NCBI GenBank assembly: GCA_947625785.1
Contig: CANQPS010000006.1
Span: 61,062 to 125,061, forward strand
From: an uncultured Clostridia bacterium
GTDB lineage: Bacteria > Bacillota > Clostridia > Oscillospirales > Acutalibacteraceae
Length of the DNA stretch: 64,000 nt
Direction: 5' to 3'
The translations under genes and the position numbers were made by a program. Under the pieces are notes generated by a model. It saw only the letters and a list, made by a program, of their open reading frames with translations, ran no database searches and was not told where the DNA came from. How positions within the stretch are numbered: the first letter of the stretch is position 1; every line of letters starts with the position of its first letter. Shown piece by piece: positions 23,632 to 33,501 of this stretch.

Positions 23632-24600
23632 TTAATTTTTTTTATTAAGAGGATTAGAATTCAAAGCATCTATTAATTGTTTATTAGCAACATGCGTATA
23701 AATTTGAGTAGTTCCTAAATTTTCGTGACCAAGTACGACTTGTAATGTCCTTATATCTACGCCACCTTGTTGATACATTAAAGTAGCAGCAGTATGCCTC
23801 AACTTATGTACTGAATATCCCTGAGAACCAAGTCCTATTTTATTTAAATTATTATATACCATCTTTTGCACAGCTTCTCTGCTCATTCTGTTTTTGTTTC
23901 TGCTAATAAAAAGAGCATTTTTATCTTTAATTCCGTCTACAGGTCTTACCCTCATATAAGCATCTAATGCACTTAAACAGGCCTCATTTAAAAAAATAGT
24001 TCTTTCTTTGTTACCTTTACCTCTTATCCTTAGCATATGGTCGCTATTTATGTCCCCAAGATTTATACCTATAAGTTCCGATAATCTTATACCACAATTT
24101 AAAAAAAATACCAATATACAATAATCTCTTTCTCTATGTTCTCCATCGACAGCCTTAAGTAGTTCTAAACTTTGCTCTAGTGTAAGGTATTTTGGTAAAG
24201 ATGTTCTTTTTTTAGGAATTTCTAATGCCTCTGTTGGGTCATCGTCAAGTTTATGAACTTTTACCACAAGATAGTGAAAATATCCTTTTAGTGTTGTAGT
24301 TTTTCTCGCTCTTGCAGCAGATTTATTTTTTCTTTCTTCTTTACAATAATTTAAAAACGTAACAATATCAGAAAAGGAAATAGATTTTACAAAATCTAAA
24401 TTAACCATTGAAATATCTATGTCATCGAACTTTGTATCATTGTCAACAAGTTTTCTATATTTAATTATAAATCTAAAAAAAGTCCTTAAATCTATATAGT
24501 ATTCATCAACTGTTTTTGTAGATCTACCTCCGATATTTTCTATATACAGTAAAAATTCTTTTATTATTTCAGGAGCTTCTAATAAAAATTCAGTACGCAT
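23632..24600 (-). CDS. xerC: Xer-type tyrosine recombinase
   Basis: 322 residues from ATG 24600; the longer frame upstream lacks a ribosome-binding site. The SAM-like N-terminal domain (about 8-125) is followed by the catalytic domain. Arg I is in NCGIRLSELIGI, Lys in GKGNKER, HxxR in HKLRHTAATLM, His in LGHENLG and Tyr in TQIYTHV; all are intact. Xer enzymes resolve chromosome dimers at dif. Compared with typical XerC/D (about 295-300 residues) it is slightly longer, with an insertion around residues 60-80. XerC versus XerD, or another dedicated role, cannot be decided. An 18-bp perfect hairpin lies 33 bp upstream. Confidence 0.8.
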   Translation of the reverse strand: MRTEFLLEAPEIIKEFLLYIENIGGRSTKTVDEYYIDLRTFFRFIIKYRKLVDNDTKFDDIDISMVNLDFVKSISFSDIVTFLNYCKEERKNKSAARARKTTTLKGYFHYLVVKVHKLDDDPTEALEIPKKRTSLPKYLTLEQSLELLKAVDGEHRERDYCILVFFLNCGIRLSELIGINLGDINSDHMLRIRGKGNKERTIFLNEACLSALDAYMRVRPVDGIKDKNALFISRNKNRMSREAVQKMVYNNLNKIGLGSQGYSVHKLRHTAATLMYQQGGVDIRTLQVVLGHENLGTTQIYTHVANKQLIDALNSNPLNKKN

Positions 24601-24632
24601 AATAAATAGGGTCACCTCACAGACTGATTTTC

Positions 24633-24674
24633 TCTCCCAACTACACAAAATATATGTTTTGTGTAGTTGGGAGA
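24633..24674. repeat. 18-bp perfect inverted repeat between engB and the Xer recombinase gene
   Basis: tctcccaactacacaaaa (24633-24650) and ttttgtgtagttgggaga (24657-24674) are exact reverse complements around the 6-nt loop tatatg. No U-tract follows on either strand. It may still stop transcription from engB, or be a protein-binding or recombination site. Confidence 0.8.
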
Positions 24675-24699
24675 ATTGGATTTTAGTAACTAAATCTTA

Positions 24700-25293
24700 T
24701 TACGAATTGTGCTTTTCTACATAAGTTTCTATCAATTTCCTTATCTCATCTATTCCATCGCCATTTATTGATGAACAAGGATACAATTTTATATTATCAT
24801 ATGCCGATAATTCAGAAGCGATAGATGTCAGTCTTTCTATTCTCTGTGTTTTATTAAGTTTATCAAGTTTTGTTAATGCGATTATAAAGGGTAATTTTTC
24901 ATTATATAGGTAATTTATCATATCAATATCATTAACGCTTGGTGAATGTCTTATATCAATTATCTGAATAATTAAGGATATATTCCTATTTTGATTAAAG
25001 TACCCCTCTACAAGTTCCGCCCATCTTTTCTTTTCAGCTTGTGAAACTTTTGCATATCCGTAACCTGGCAAATCTACAAATCTAACCTCTCTTAACCTAA
25101 AAAAATTTATAGTAGCTGTTTTCCCGGGTGTTGCACTTACTTTTGCAAGTGATTTTCTATTTAATATTTTATTAATAAGAGATGATTTTCCAACATTAGA
25201 ACGGCCGGAAAAAACTATTTCTTGTATTGTTGAACTTGGTAATTGTATTGAGGTGCCATATGAACATTCAAACTCAGCTATATTAAAATTCAA
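24700..25293 (-). CDS. engB: Ribosome biogenesis GTPase YsxC/EngB
   Basis: 197 residues. The G motifs are P-loop GRSNVGKSS, the TPGKTATINFF switch, DLPGYGYAKVS, TKLDK and the CSS motif. It acts late in 50S assembly. It lies 2 bp downstream of lon, the conserved clpX-lon-engB order. Confidence 0.96.
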   Translation of the reverse strand: MNFNIAEFECSYGTSIQLPSSTIQEIVFSGRSNVGKSSLINKILNRKSLAKVSATPGKTATINFFRLREVRFVDLPGYGYAKVSQAEKKRWAELVEGYFNQNRNISLIIQIIDIRHSPSVNDIDMINYLYNEKLPFIIALTKLDKLNKTQRIERLTSIASELSAYDNIKLYPCSSINGDGIDEIRKLIETYVEKHNS

Positions 25294-25295
25294 TC

Positions 25296-27704
25296 TTATA
25301 CCTCCTTATCAAGTAGCAACGCACTTCTCAAAACCGTGTCGATATTATCAGCAAATACAAACTCTATTGAGTCCTTGACTACTTTATCAACCTCTTCTAA
25401 ATCACTTTGATTATCCTTAGGTATAATAATCTTTTTAATACCTAAACGATACGCTGCCATAGTTTTTTCTTTTAAACCACCTATCGGCAATACCTTTCCT
25501 CTTAATGTTATTTCACCTGTCATAGCAACGCTTCTATTTACAGGTATATTTAGTAAAGCAGATACTAATGCCGTTGTCATTGTCACCCCAGCAGATGGTC
25601 CATCTTTTGGAACAGCACCCTCAGGTGCGTGTATATGAATATCATACTTCTTATAAAAATCGCTGTCTATATTTAAATCTTTTGCTCTTGCTCTAATAGA
25701 AGATATTGCTATTTTAGCGGACTCTTTCATAACATCACCCAATGAGCCTGTTAATTCTATTTTCCCGTTGCCCTCGAGTAAAGCTACTTCTATTGGCATA
25801 GTTTCTCCGCCAACTGATGTCCACGCAAGTCCTGTAACGACACCTATTTCATCAATCTCAGATAAAGTATCATTTTTAAATTTTTTAGGGCCTAAATATT
25901 TTTCGAGTTCCGGCTGCTTAACTATCACTTTTTTCATACCATTAGATATAATCGTTACAGCCGCCTTTTTCATTACTTTGGATATAGTTCTCTCAAGTGT
26001 TCTAACCCCTGCTTCTCTTGTATAACTATCAATTATATCATACATTGCATTATCACTAATTTTAAATAATTTTGATGTAAGACCATTTTTTTCTAATTGC
26101 TTTGTTAGTAAGTGCTTTTTAGCAATATTAAATTTTTCCTCTCTTGTATAACTTGATAAATGTATTATATCCATTCTATCTGCTAACGGTGTTGGTATCA
26201 TAGAATAATCATTTGCAGTTGTTATAAACATTACTTTGCTTAAGTCGAATGGCATATCTATATAATGATCCACAAAAGAGTTATTTTGTTCTGAATCTAA
26301 TACCTCTAATAATGCCGATGTGGGGTCCCCTTTAAAATCCTTGCCCAATTTATCTATCTCATCAAGCAATATTAATGGATTACTGCTACCTGCTTGTTTT
26401 ATTGCAGATATAATTCTGCCCGGCATAGCACCTATATATGTTCTTCTGTGTCCTCGAATTTCTGCTTCATCGTGAACTCCTCCCAAAGCAATTCTTACAT
26501 ATTTCCTTCCAATAGAGTTAGCAATAGACTTAGCAATAGATGTTTTGCCAACACCTGGAGGGCCTACAAGACATATTATTTGTCCATTTATATCATTATT
26601 AAGATATTTAACAGCTAATTGTTCAATTATACTTTCTTTTACTTTTTCCATACCATAATGGTCTTTATCAATAACTTTTCTTACTTTTTCTAAATTAATA
26701 CTATCTTTTGTATAGATTCCCCAAGGCAATTCAAGACAGGCATCTATATACGACCTTATAACACTACCTTCGTGTGAACCGGGTGGCATTTTAAGCAATT
26801 TATCACACTCTTTTAATAATTTATTTTTATTTTCATCGGTAGTGCGTAAAGAAAATATTTTTTCTTTATAATCATCAATATCCCTAAGAATATCATCAGT
26901 ATCCCCTAATTCTTCTTGTATAGCTCTTAATTGTTCTCTAAGATAATACTCTTTTTGATTTTCATCTATCCTTTCTCTGACACGAGAATGTATTCGTTCC
27001 TCAATAGATAAAATTTGCGTTTCTTCTACAAGAAAATCCATTACTTTCTCTAAACGCTTTACAGAATTAATTGTAGATAATACTTCTTGTTTTTTAGATA
27101 CATCTTTGATAACAATATCAGCTATATTGTCGGCTATCTCACCACAACTTATTGCATCTTTAACCATCATTATAATATCTTGTGGTATCTTTGTTGACTT
27201 TTTAGCATACTCTTCAAAAAAATACTTCGCCGTTCTTAACAATGCCTTGGTTTCTGGTGAATCAACAGGCTCCTTTGTATAAATACGCTTTACATCAGCT
27301 TCTAAACATTCATCATTATCAATAGCGGAAACAATTTTTGCTCTATCTAAACCCTCTGCCACTACCCTAACTAAACCATCTCTTAATCTAATTATTTGCT
27401 TAATACTTGCAATAACACCAATGTCAAATATATCATTTGGCGTAGGGTCAGAAAAATCTAATGTTTTTTGTGTTGTAATAAATACCCTCTGATCTTGATT
27501 AATAGCTTTCATCAATGCAATTTTAGTTTTTCTGCGTCCTACATCAAAGTGTATTATACTTTTTGGGAACATTACAAGCCCGCGTAAAGTTAAAACTGTA
27601 TAATGTTCAATACTTTCTTTTTTATTGTTGCTTTCAGCAGGGGAATTAGTATCATTAATTTGTGTTACAGACGGATTGTTATTTTTATTTTCAATATTTT
27701 CCAT
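25296..27704 (-). CDS. lon: ATP-dependent protease La
   Basis: 802 residues. It has an N-terminal LON substrate domain (about 35-230), a coiled linker (EERIHSRVRERIDENQKEYY), an AAA+ domain with Walker A GPPGVGKTS and Walker B LILLDEIDK, and a C-terminal Ser-Lys protease domain with PKDGPSAGVTM (nucleophile Ser) and the paired Lys after GGLKEK. It degrades misfolded and regulatory proteins in the cytosol. The start is ATG 27704 behind AGGAGG. It is downstream of clpX, separated by a hairpin. Confidence 0.97.
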   Translation of the reverse strand: MENIENKNNNPSVTQINDTNSPAESNNKKESIEHYTVLTLRGLVMFPKSIIHFDVGRRKTKIALMKAINQDQRVFITTQKTLDFSDPTPNDIFDIGVIASIKQIIRLRDGLVRVVAEGLDRAKIVSAIDNDECLEADVKRIYTKEPVDSPETKALLRTAKYFFEEYAKKSTKIPQDIIMMVKDAISCGEIADNIADIVIKDVSKKQEVLSTINSVKRLEKVMDFLVEETQILSIEERIHSRVRERIDENQKEYYLREQLRAIQEELGDTDDILRDIDDYKEKIFSLRTTDENKNKLLKECDKLLKMPPGSHEGSVIRSYIDACLELPWGIYTKDSINLEKVRKVIDKDHYGMEKVKESIIEQLAVKYLNNDINGQIICLVGPPGVGKTSIAKSIANSIGRKYVRIALGGVHDEAEIRGHRRTYIGAMPGRIISAIKQAGSSNPLILLDEIDKLGKDFKGDPTSALLEVLDSEQNNSFVDHYIDMPFDLSKVMFITTANDYSMIPTPLADRMDIIHLSSYTREEKFNIAKKHLLTKQLEKNGLTSKLFKISDNAMYDIIDSYTREAGVRTLERTISKVMKKAAVTIISNGMKKVIVKQPELEKYLGPKKFKNDTLSEIDEIGVVTGLAWTSVGGETMPIEVALLEGNGKIELTGSLGDVMKESAKIAISSIRARAKDLNIDSDFYKKYDIHIHAPEGAVPKDGPSAGVTMTTALVSALLNIPVNRSVAMTGEITLRGKVLPIGGLKEKTMAAYRLGIKKIIIPKDNQSDLEEVDKVVKDSIEFVFADNIDTVLRSALLLDKEV

Positions 27705-27737
27705 TTGACTTCCACCTCCTAATAATATTAACTAAAA

Positions 27738-27789
27738 TGGACTGCAAACTCTTATAAAACGAAAATCGCTTATATGAGATTACAGTCCA
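27738..27789 (-). terminator. Long hairpin between clpX and lon
   Basis: tggactg/cagtcca is extended inward by an imperfect taatctcatataa/ttataagagttt stem. It may attenuate read-through from clpX into lon. The U-tract is weak (ttttag). Confidence 0.5.
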
Positions 27790-27831
27790 CTACAAGACTA
27801 ATTAACATAAAAAACGAACACTTATAATAAA

Positions 27832-29142
27832 TTATGCTTCTTTTCTTCGTTTTTTCTTTAATTTTATATCATTGATTAAAATTCTGTTAGGTTTACGTTC
27901 AGGATTTTTTGTTAAGATAGCCGGTGATTTTTCATTTACAACATCGTCTGTTATTGTTATTTCCTCGATAGTGTAATCAGATGGTACTGTAAACATAAGC
28001 TCATTCAGCACTTCTTCCATTATAGAACGTAATCCTCGTGCACCTGTTTTTCTCAATAATGCTAAATCTGCAATAGCTTCTAATGCCTCATCAGTAAAGT
28101 TAAGTTTCACTTTATCTAATTCAAAAAGTCGTACATATTGATTTACAAGCGAATCCTTAGGCTCCTTTAATATACGAACCATAGAATTTTTATCAAGTCC
28201 ATCTAAGGCTGTTACAACGGGCAGCCTTCCTACCAACTCCGGAATAAGTCCATATTTCACTAAATCATCAGGTATAACATCGTGCATCCAAGTTGTTGTG
28301 TTTAGCTCTTCTTTTGCCTTTATCTCAGCATTAAATCCAAGAGAGTTTGAATTAGAACGCTTACTAACAGTTTTTTCAAGGCCATCAAAAGCTCCGCCAC
28401 AGATAAATAATATATTTTTAGTATTTATTTGTATAAACTCCTGTTGTGGGTGCTTTCTTCCGCCTTGTGGCGGTACATTTGAAACTGTACCCTCTAATAT
28501 TTTTAGTAATGCTTGCTGTACACCTTCTCCGCTAACATCTCTTGTTATAGATGCGTTTTCGGATTTTCGTGATATTTTATCAATTTCATCAACATAAATT
28601 ATGCCTCTTTCGGCACTTTCTATATTAAAATCTGCGGCCTGTATAAGTCTTAAAAGAATATTTTCGACATCTTCGCCAACATATCCTGCCTCTGTTAAAG
28701 TTGTTGCGTCTGCTATTGCAAAAGGAACATTGAGAATTCTGGCCAATGTTTGTGCTAACAGTGTTTTACCAACACCCGATGGACCAAGTAACAGTACATT
28801 ACTCTTACTTAAATTTACATCATCACTTTCACCAAAATAAATTCGTTTGTAATGATTATAAACTGCAACAGATAATGTCTTCTTAGCCTCTTCTTGACCT
28901 ACAACATATTCATCTAACTTCTTTTTGATTTCCATTGGAACAGGTAAAATTTTATTTTCACCCATTAGTTCATCATCTTGTTGATCCGAAATTTTTTCGT
29001 CACCTAAGAGAATGTCATTACATTTATTAACGCATTCATCGCAAATATAAGCACCTCGCCCTGCGATTAATTTACCAATATATTCCTGTGGCTTACCACA
29101 AAAAGAGCAACAGATAGACCTTTTATCCTCTTTATTTGCCAT
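27832..29142 (-). CDS. clpX: Clp protease ATP-binding subunit ClpX
   Basis: 436 residues. An N-terminal C4 zinc finger (CSFCGKPQ with ICDECVNKC) is followed by an AAA+ domain with Walker A GPSGVGKT, Walker [10 protein letters not shown] and the sensor region [13 protein letters not shown]. It has the ClpP-docking IGF-type loop region around residues 265-270 ([10 protein letters not shown]). It unfolds substrates for ClpP, whose gene lies 10 bp upstream. Confidence 0.97.
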   Translation of the reverse strand: MANKEDKRSICCSFCGKPQEYIGKLIAGRGAYICDECVNKCNDILLGDEKISDQQDDELMGENKILPVPMEIKKKLDEYVVGQEEAKKTLSVAVYNHYKRIYFGESDDVNLSKSNVLLLGPSGVGKTLLAQTLARILNVPFAIADATTLTEAGYVGEDVENILLRLIQAADFNIESAERGIIYVDEIDKISRKSENASITRDVSGEGVQQALLKILEGTVSNVPPQGGRKHPQQEFIQINTKNILFICGGAFDGLEKTVSKRSNSNSLGFNAEIKAKEELNTTTWMHDVIPDDLVKYGLIPELVGRLPVVTALDGLDKNSMVRILKEPKDSLVNQYVRLFELDKVKLNFTDEALEAIADLALLRKTGARGLRSIMEEVLNELMFTVPSDYTIEEITITDDVVNEKSPAILTKNPERKPNRILINDIKLKKKRRKEA

Positions 29143-29152
29143 ATAATAGCTC

Positions 29153-29737
29153 CTATCGTTTGTATATAACCTTATCTATAAGACCGTATTGTGCAGCTTC
29201 TTCTGCTGTCATAAAATTATCTCTTTCAGTATCTCTAACTATAATATCATAAGGCTGACCAGTTCTCTCTGCAAGAATAGTATTAAGTTTTTTCTTGGTG
29301 TTAACAATATGTTCTGCGTGAATCATAATGTCGGTAGCCTGACCTTGTGCTCCGCCAAGTGGCTGATGTATCATAATATCACTGTTTGGAAGAGCAAATC
29401 TTTTTCCTTTTGTGCCTGCTGCAAGTAAAAATGCCCCCATACTTGCTGCCATACCCATACATATTGTAGAAACATCACACTTTATATATTGCATTGTATC
29501 ATAAATTGACATACCATCTGTAACGGAGCCTCCGGGACTGTTTATATAAAGACTTATATCTTTTGTTGGGTCTTTACCCTCTAAATACAATAGTTGTGCA
29601 ACGATAACACTCGCTGAGGCTGTATTTACCTCTCCATTAAGCATAACTATTCTATCCTCAAGCAATCTTGAAAATATATCATAAGAGCGCTCGCCTTTAC
29701 TTGTTTGTTCAACTACATATGGTACTAAACTACTCAT
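29153..29737 (-). CDS. clpP: ATP-dependent Clp protease proteolytic subunit
   Basis: 194 residues. The catalytic Ser99 ([10 protein letters not shown]) and His124 ([13 protein letters not shown]) are present, with the Asp in the RDTERDNFM segment. It forms the barrel degraded-protein chamber paired with ClpX. It is in the tig-clpP-clpX-lon series. AGGAGG lies ahead of the start. Confidence 0.97.
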   Translation of the reverse strand: MSSLVPYVVEQTSKGERSYDIFSRLLEDRIVMLNGEVNTASASVIVAQLLYLEGKDPTKDISLYINSPGGSVTDGMSIYDTMQYIKCDVSTICMGMAASMGAFLLAAGTKGKRFALPNSDIMIHQPLGGAQGQATDIMIHAEHIVNTKKKLNTILAERTGQPYDIIVRDTERDNFMTAEEAAQYGLIDKVIYKR

Positions 29738-29770
29738 AAAAAAACCTCCTAATCTCTAACTTATAAACAA

Positions 29771-29802
29771 GTGGCAAAATAATGATTAACAGATTTTGCC
29801 AC
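29771..29802 (-). terminator. Hairpin after tig
   Basis: gtggcaaaat pairs with attttgccac in the 105-bp tig-clpP gap. There is only a weak U-tract, so partial read-through into clpP is likely. Confidence 0.55.
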
Positions 29803-29842
29803 TATTATACAATAATTATTAAATTAAATTTATTCTGTTAAT

Positions 29843-31132
29843 TTATTCCTCTTTTTTTATTATAGAGTTATCTTTTACTATTCCCATAGCTTTTCTTGAA
29901 CATATATCTCTTGTAATATCAGATGTACCAATAACTTCTTTCACTTTTTCTACATCTACACCAAAATTAGATGCTAAGCTATTATACTCATCTGAAATTT
30001 CTTCATCAGAAACTACAATACTCTCAAGCTCTGCAATTTTTCTAAGTGCAAGATTTAATTTAACTTGCTTTTCGGCACGGTCACGATACATATTTCTTAA
30101 AGTTTCCTCGTCCATACCTGTATATTTTAAATATGTTTCAATATCAAGACCCTGTTGTTTTAAATTCATTTCCATATTACGAATATCTTCTGTGATTTGA
30201 TTTTCAAACATAGCCTGTGGAATTTCTGCTTGTAATAACTCTGCGAGTTTTGTCACAATTTGTACATCTATATCTTTGTCATAATCTTTTTGCTTATCCT
30301 CTGCAATTTTTGACTTTAATGTTTCTTTATAAGCATCAAGAGTATCACAATCGCTGACATCTTTTGCAAACTCGTCATCAAGTTCAGGTAATTCCTTTTT
30401 CTTGATTTCGTGCAATTTAATCTTAAACTCTGCATCTTTTCCCTTTAATTCTTCTGCCTGATAATCCTCAGGGAATTTAACAAATATGCTGAATTCTTCA
30501 CCAATATTATGACCTATTATTTGATCCTCAAATCCCGGAATGAATGAATTTGAGCCAAGTGTAAGACTATAGTTTTCAGCTTCTCCACCTTCAAAAGCAA
30601 CATCATCAACAAAGCCTTTGAAATCTATAACAGTAATATCACCATTTTCAGCAGCTCTATCTTCAACTGTAACAATTCTGCTATTCCTATCTTGAACTTT
30701 TTTAAGCTCAGTATTTATATCTTCTTCTGTTACTTCTAATGATTTTGGTGTTATTTCAATACCCTTATAATTTTCAATAGCTACTTCCGGTTCAACCGTT
30801 ACAACCGCTTTAAATACAAAACCATTCTTATCAACGCTCTCAACACTAAGGTCAATTTTATCATTTACAATAACAACATTGGCTTCCTTAGCTGCTGCAT
30901 CAAGAGCCTCCGGATAGAGCATTTGCATAGCATCTTCATAAAATACCTGTTCACCATACATATTCTCTATAATACTTTTTGGAGCTTTGCCCTTTCTGAA
31001 ACCTGGAACTGTAATTTTCTTAACTTCTTTCTTATAAACTTTGTTGATAGCATCATTAAATGCTGCTCCGTCAACTTCTACTACCAATTCATAGCGGTTT
31101 GTTTCTACCTTATTTGATGATTTTAAACTCAT
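29843..31132 (-). CDS. tig: Trigger factor
   Basis: 429 residues. It has the ribosome-binding N-domain with the signature VPGFRKGKAPKSIIENMYGE, a central FKBP-type PPIase domain (about 150-245; FIPGFEDQIIGHNIGEEFSI) and a long helical C-domain. It is the ribosome-associated folding chaperone. It heads the tig-clpP-clpX-lon-engB cluster. Confidence 0.97.
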   Translation of the reverse strand: MSLKSSNKVETNRYELVVEVDGAAFNDAINKVYKKEVKKITVPGFRKGKAPKSIIENMYGEQVFYEDAMQMLYPEALDAAAKEANVVIVNDKIDLSVESVDKNGFVFKAVVTVEPEVAIENYKGIEITPKSLEVTEEDINTELKKVQDRNSRIVTVEDRAAENGDITVIDFKGFVDDVAFEGGEAENYSLTLGSNSFIPGFEDQIIGHNIGEEFSIFVKFPEDYQAEELKGKDAEFKIKLHEIKKKELPELDDEFAKDVSDCDTLDAYKETLKSKIAEDKQKDYDKDIDVQIVTKLAELLQAEIPQAMFENQITEDIRNMEMNLKQQGLDIETYLKYTGMDEETLRNMYRDRAEKQVKLNLALRKIAELESIVVSDEEISDEYNSLASNFGVDVEKVKEVIGTSDITRDICSRKAMGIVKDNSIIKKEE

Positions 31133-31167
31133 TTTATTTTGTCCTCCTGAAACTGCAAATATATTTA

Positions 31168-31196
31168 ATTATAACATATATGAATTTATATTTCCA
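31168..31196 (-). promoter_or_regulatory. Promoter of tig
   Basis: TATAAT (complement of 31168-31173) and TGGAAA (complement of 31191-31196) are 17 bp apart. The -10 is perfect and the -35 weak. Confidence 0.55.
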
Positions 31197-31231
31197 TACA
31201 TTTAACAATTTGTACAAAAATATTTTTCAAT

Positions 31232-31921
31232 TTATTTAATTAATACAGGTGCAAATCCTGTATTATCACAAGAAACTAAGTGAAATTTTATGTTTTTATA
31301 TATTCCTGTTGTAGCTTTTGATGATATTTTCCTGCCGTGCAAATGACCATAACAACAATTTTTAATATTGTATTTAATTAGTACCTCCATAATCTCTTTA
31401 CATTCTATACCATTATACACTGGTGGATAATGTAAAAAAACCAATGGCTCTGAATTTAACAGTAATGCCTGTTCGATAGATAAGGTCAAACGACCAACTT
31501 CCCTGTTTAATATCTTCTTATCAGTGTCCTCTTCGGCATCATAATACCAGCCTCTTGTCCCACAAATGGCATAATCTTCTGCAATCTGTGCAGAATTAAA
31601 AATTATTGATATATCATCAAACCCATTTTTGATAAGAAAATTTTCTACTTTCTTTTTTGTACTCCACCAATAGTCGTGATTACCTTTCAGTAATATCTTT
31701 TTTCCCGGTAAACTGTGTATAAACTCAAAATCCTCTTTTGTTTCTTCAAGTTTCATAGCCCAAGAGATATCACCGGGTATTACTACCGTATCACTTTGTT
31801 TAACTATCATTTTCCAATTTTTTTCTATACGCTGAACATAGTCGTTCCAACCTGTAAAAATATCCATAGGCTTATCTTTCCCAAAAGATAAGTGCAAATC
31901 TGCTATTGCAAATAATGACAT
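31232..31921 (-). CDS. Calcineurin-like metallophosphoesterase
   Basis: 229 residues with the full metal-site series: DLHLSFG, PGDISWAMK, LKGNHDYWW, FLHYPP and CYGHLHG. It is a soluble phosphoesterase of the YkuE/MPPE type with unknown substrate. It lies 2 bp downstream of thrC at the end of the lepB-rbgA-rnhB-yraN-M19-thrC gene string. Confidence 0.85.
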   Translation of the reverse strand: MSLFAIADLHLSFGKDKPMDIFTGWNDYVQRIEKNWKMIVKQSDTVVIPGDISWAMKLEETKEDFEFIHSLPGKKILLKGNHDYWWSTKKKVENFLIKNGFDDISIIFNSAQIAEDYAICGTRGWYYDAEEDTDKKILNREVGRLTLSIEQALLLNSEPLVFLHYPPVYNGIECKEIMEVLIKYNIKNCCYGHLHGRKISSKATTGIYKNIKFHLVSCDNTGFAPVLIK

Positions 31922-31923
31922 TT

Positions 31924-33429
31924 TTATTTAACTCCAAGTGTATCAAGTACAAACTTAGGCATATCAGTTACTTCTATTGTATTACTAAATCTTGTTTGCA
32001 AGTCTTTTAATGCTGCAAGTGGTGCAGGAATGTCTGCCCCTGTAACTTCATTAAGATAATTTACCATCTCAAACTCATCATTTGGTAACGAATCAGCTGT
32101 AACTGCTTCAAGAACACTCTTTGCAAATTTATATGGACTTGCAGTAGATGCTATAACTGTTGGAGTTGTGTCGTTTGTTTCTGATACATATTTCTCATAT
32201 ACATTAACTGCGACTGCTGTATGCGTATCACATAAATATTTATTATCTCTAAATAATTTCTTAATTGTGGTTTGTGTTGTTTTATCATCGCAACTTCCAC
32301 CATAAAATAAATCTTTAAGTCTATTCTTTATATCTTCGTCTACTTCGTATGTTCCGTTATCCTTGAGGGAATTCATATACTCTGCAACCTTTACATCATT
32401 ACCGTTTGTAATATCATAAAGTAGTCTTTCAAGATTACTTGATACTAAAATATCCATAGACGGCGAAATCGTTGTAAAGAAATTTCTGTTTTTATTATAA
32501 ACACCTGTTTTTATAAAATCTGTGAGAACATTATTTGAGTTTGAAGCACAAATAAATTTATTTATTGGTAAACCCATTTTCATAGCATAATATGACGCAA
32601 GAATATTGCCAAAATTTCCTGTCGGTACTACAACATTTATCTTTTCGCCCAACTTAATCTTACCGTCGGAAACCATATCGCAATAAGCCGAAAAGTAATA
32701 AACAATCTGAGGTAAAAGCCTTCCCCAATTAATAGAATTGGCACTTGAAAAAAGCATATTATTATCTGTTAATTTGCTAACTGTTTCTGTATCTGTAAAT
32801 ATCTTTTTTACCCCTGTTTGTGCATCATCAAAATTACCTTTAATTGCACATACACTTACATTGCTGCCTTTTTGTGTAACCATTTGACGCTTTTGCATAG
32901 GACTAACACCATTTACGGGATAAAATACTATAATCTTTGTTCCATTTACATCTTTAAATCCTTCTAACGCTGCTTTTCCTGTATCGCCTGATGTTGCAAC
33001 AAGAATTACCGCCTCCTTGCCATCCTGCGTTTTCTTCAAAGACTTTGTTAAAAGATATGGTAATATTTGTAATGCCATATCCTTAAAGGCTGATGTTGGT
33101 CCGTGCCATAATTCAAGAATAGCTGTTTCTTTCCCGTTAATTTTCTGATAACTTATAGGTGCTGGATTTTCTCCGCCAAATTTCTCACTTTTATATGCAC
33201 CCTCTACACTTTCAGAAATCTCTTCTTCTGTGAAATCAGGTAAGAAATCTGCAAGTATTTTTTTCGCCTTATTTTTATAATCAAGTTTTGATAAAACTGA
33301 TATATCGTCCAATGAATATGTTGGAAGGCTTTGCGGAACAAACAATCCACCCTCCTTTGAAATACCTTGTGCTATTGCCTGTGAAGCCGATACAACAGTG
33401 GTATTATTTCTTGTACTATTGTAATTCAT
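31924..33429 (-). CDS. thrC: Threonine synthase
   Basis: 501 residues from ATG 33429, behind AAGGATTAG; the longer frame upstream has no support. The PLP Lys lies in ELWHGPTSAFKDMALQ, with the phosphate-binding ATSGDTGKAAL loop. The length and the N-terminal MNYNSTRNNTTVVSASQAI match the long (class I, fungal/Gram-negative-like) threonine synthases. It converts O-phosphohomoserine to threonine. No other thr genes are nearby and there is no T-box ahead. Confidence 0.93.
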   Translation of the reverse strand: MNYNSTRNNTTVVSASQAIAQGISKEGGLFVPQSLPTYSLDDISVLSKLDYKNKAKKILADFLPDFTEEEISESVEGAYKSEKFGGENPAPISYQKINGKETAILELWHGPTSAFKDMALQILPYLLTKSLKKTQDGKEAVILVATSGDTGKAALEGFKDVNGTKIIVFYPVNGVSPMQKRQMVTQKGSNVSVCAIKGNFDDAQTGVKKIFTDTETVSKLTDNNMLFSSANSINWGRLLPQIVYYFSAYCDMVSDGKIKLGEKINVVVPTGNFGNILASYYAMKMGLPINKFICASNSNNVLTDFIKTGVYNKNRNFFTTISPSMDILVSSNLERLLYDITNGNDVKVAEYMNSLKDNGTYEVDEDIKNRLKDLFYGGSCDDKTTQTTIKKLFRDNKYLCDTHTAVAVNVYEKYVSETNDTTPTVIASTASPYKFAKSVLEAVTADSLPNDEFEMVNYLNEVTGADIPAPLAALKDLQTRFSNTIEVTDMPKFVLDTLGVK

Positions 33430-33501
33430 AACTAATCCTTCTTTCAATTTATCATTCCAAAAACCATTATATAACAAATACATTGACTTTGTAAAGAATT
33501 T

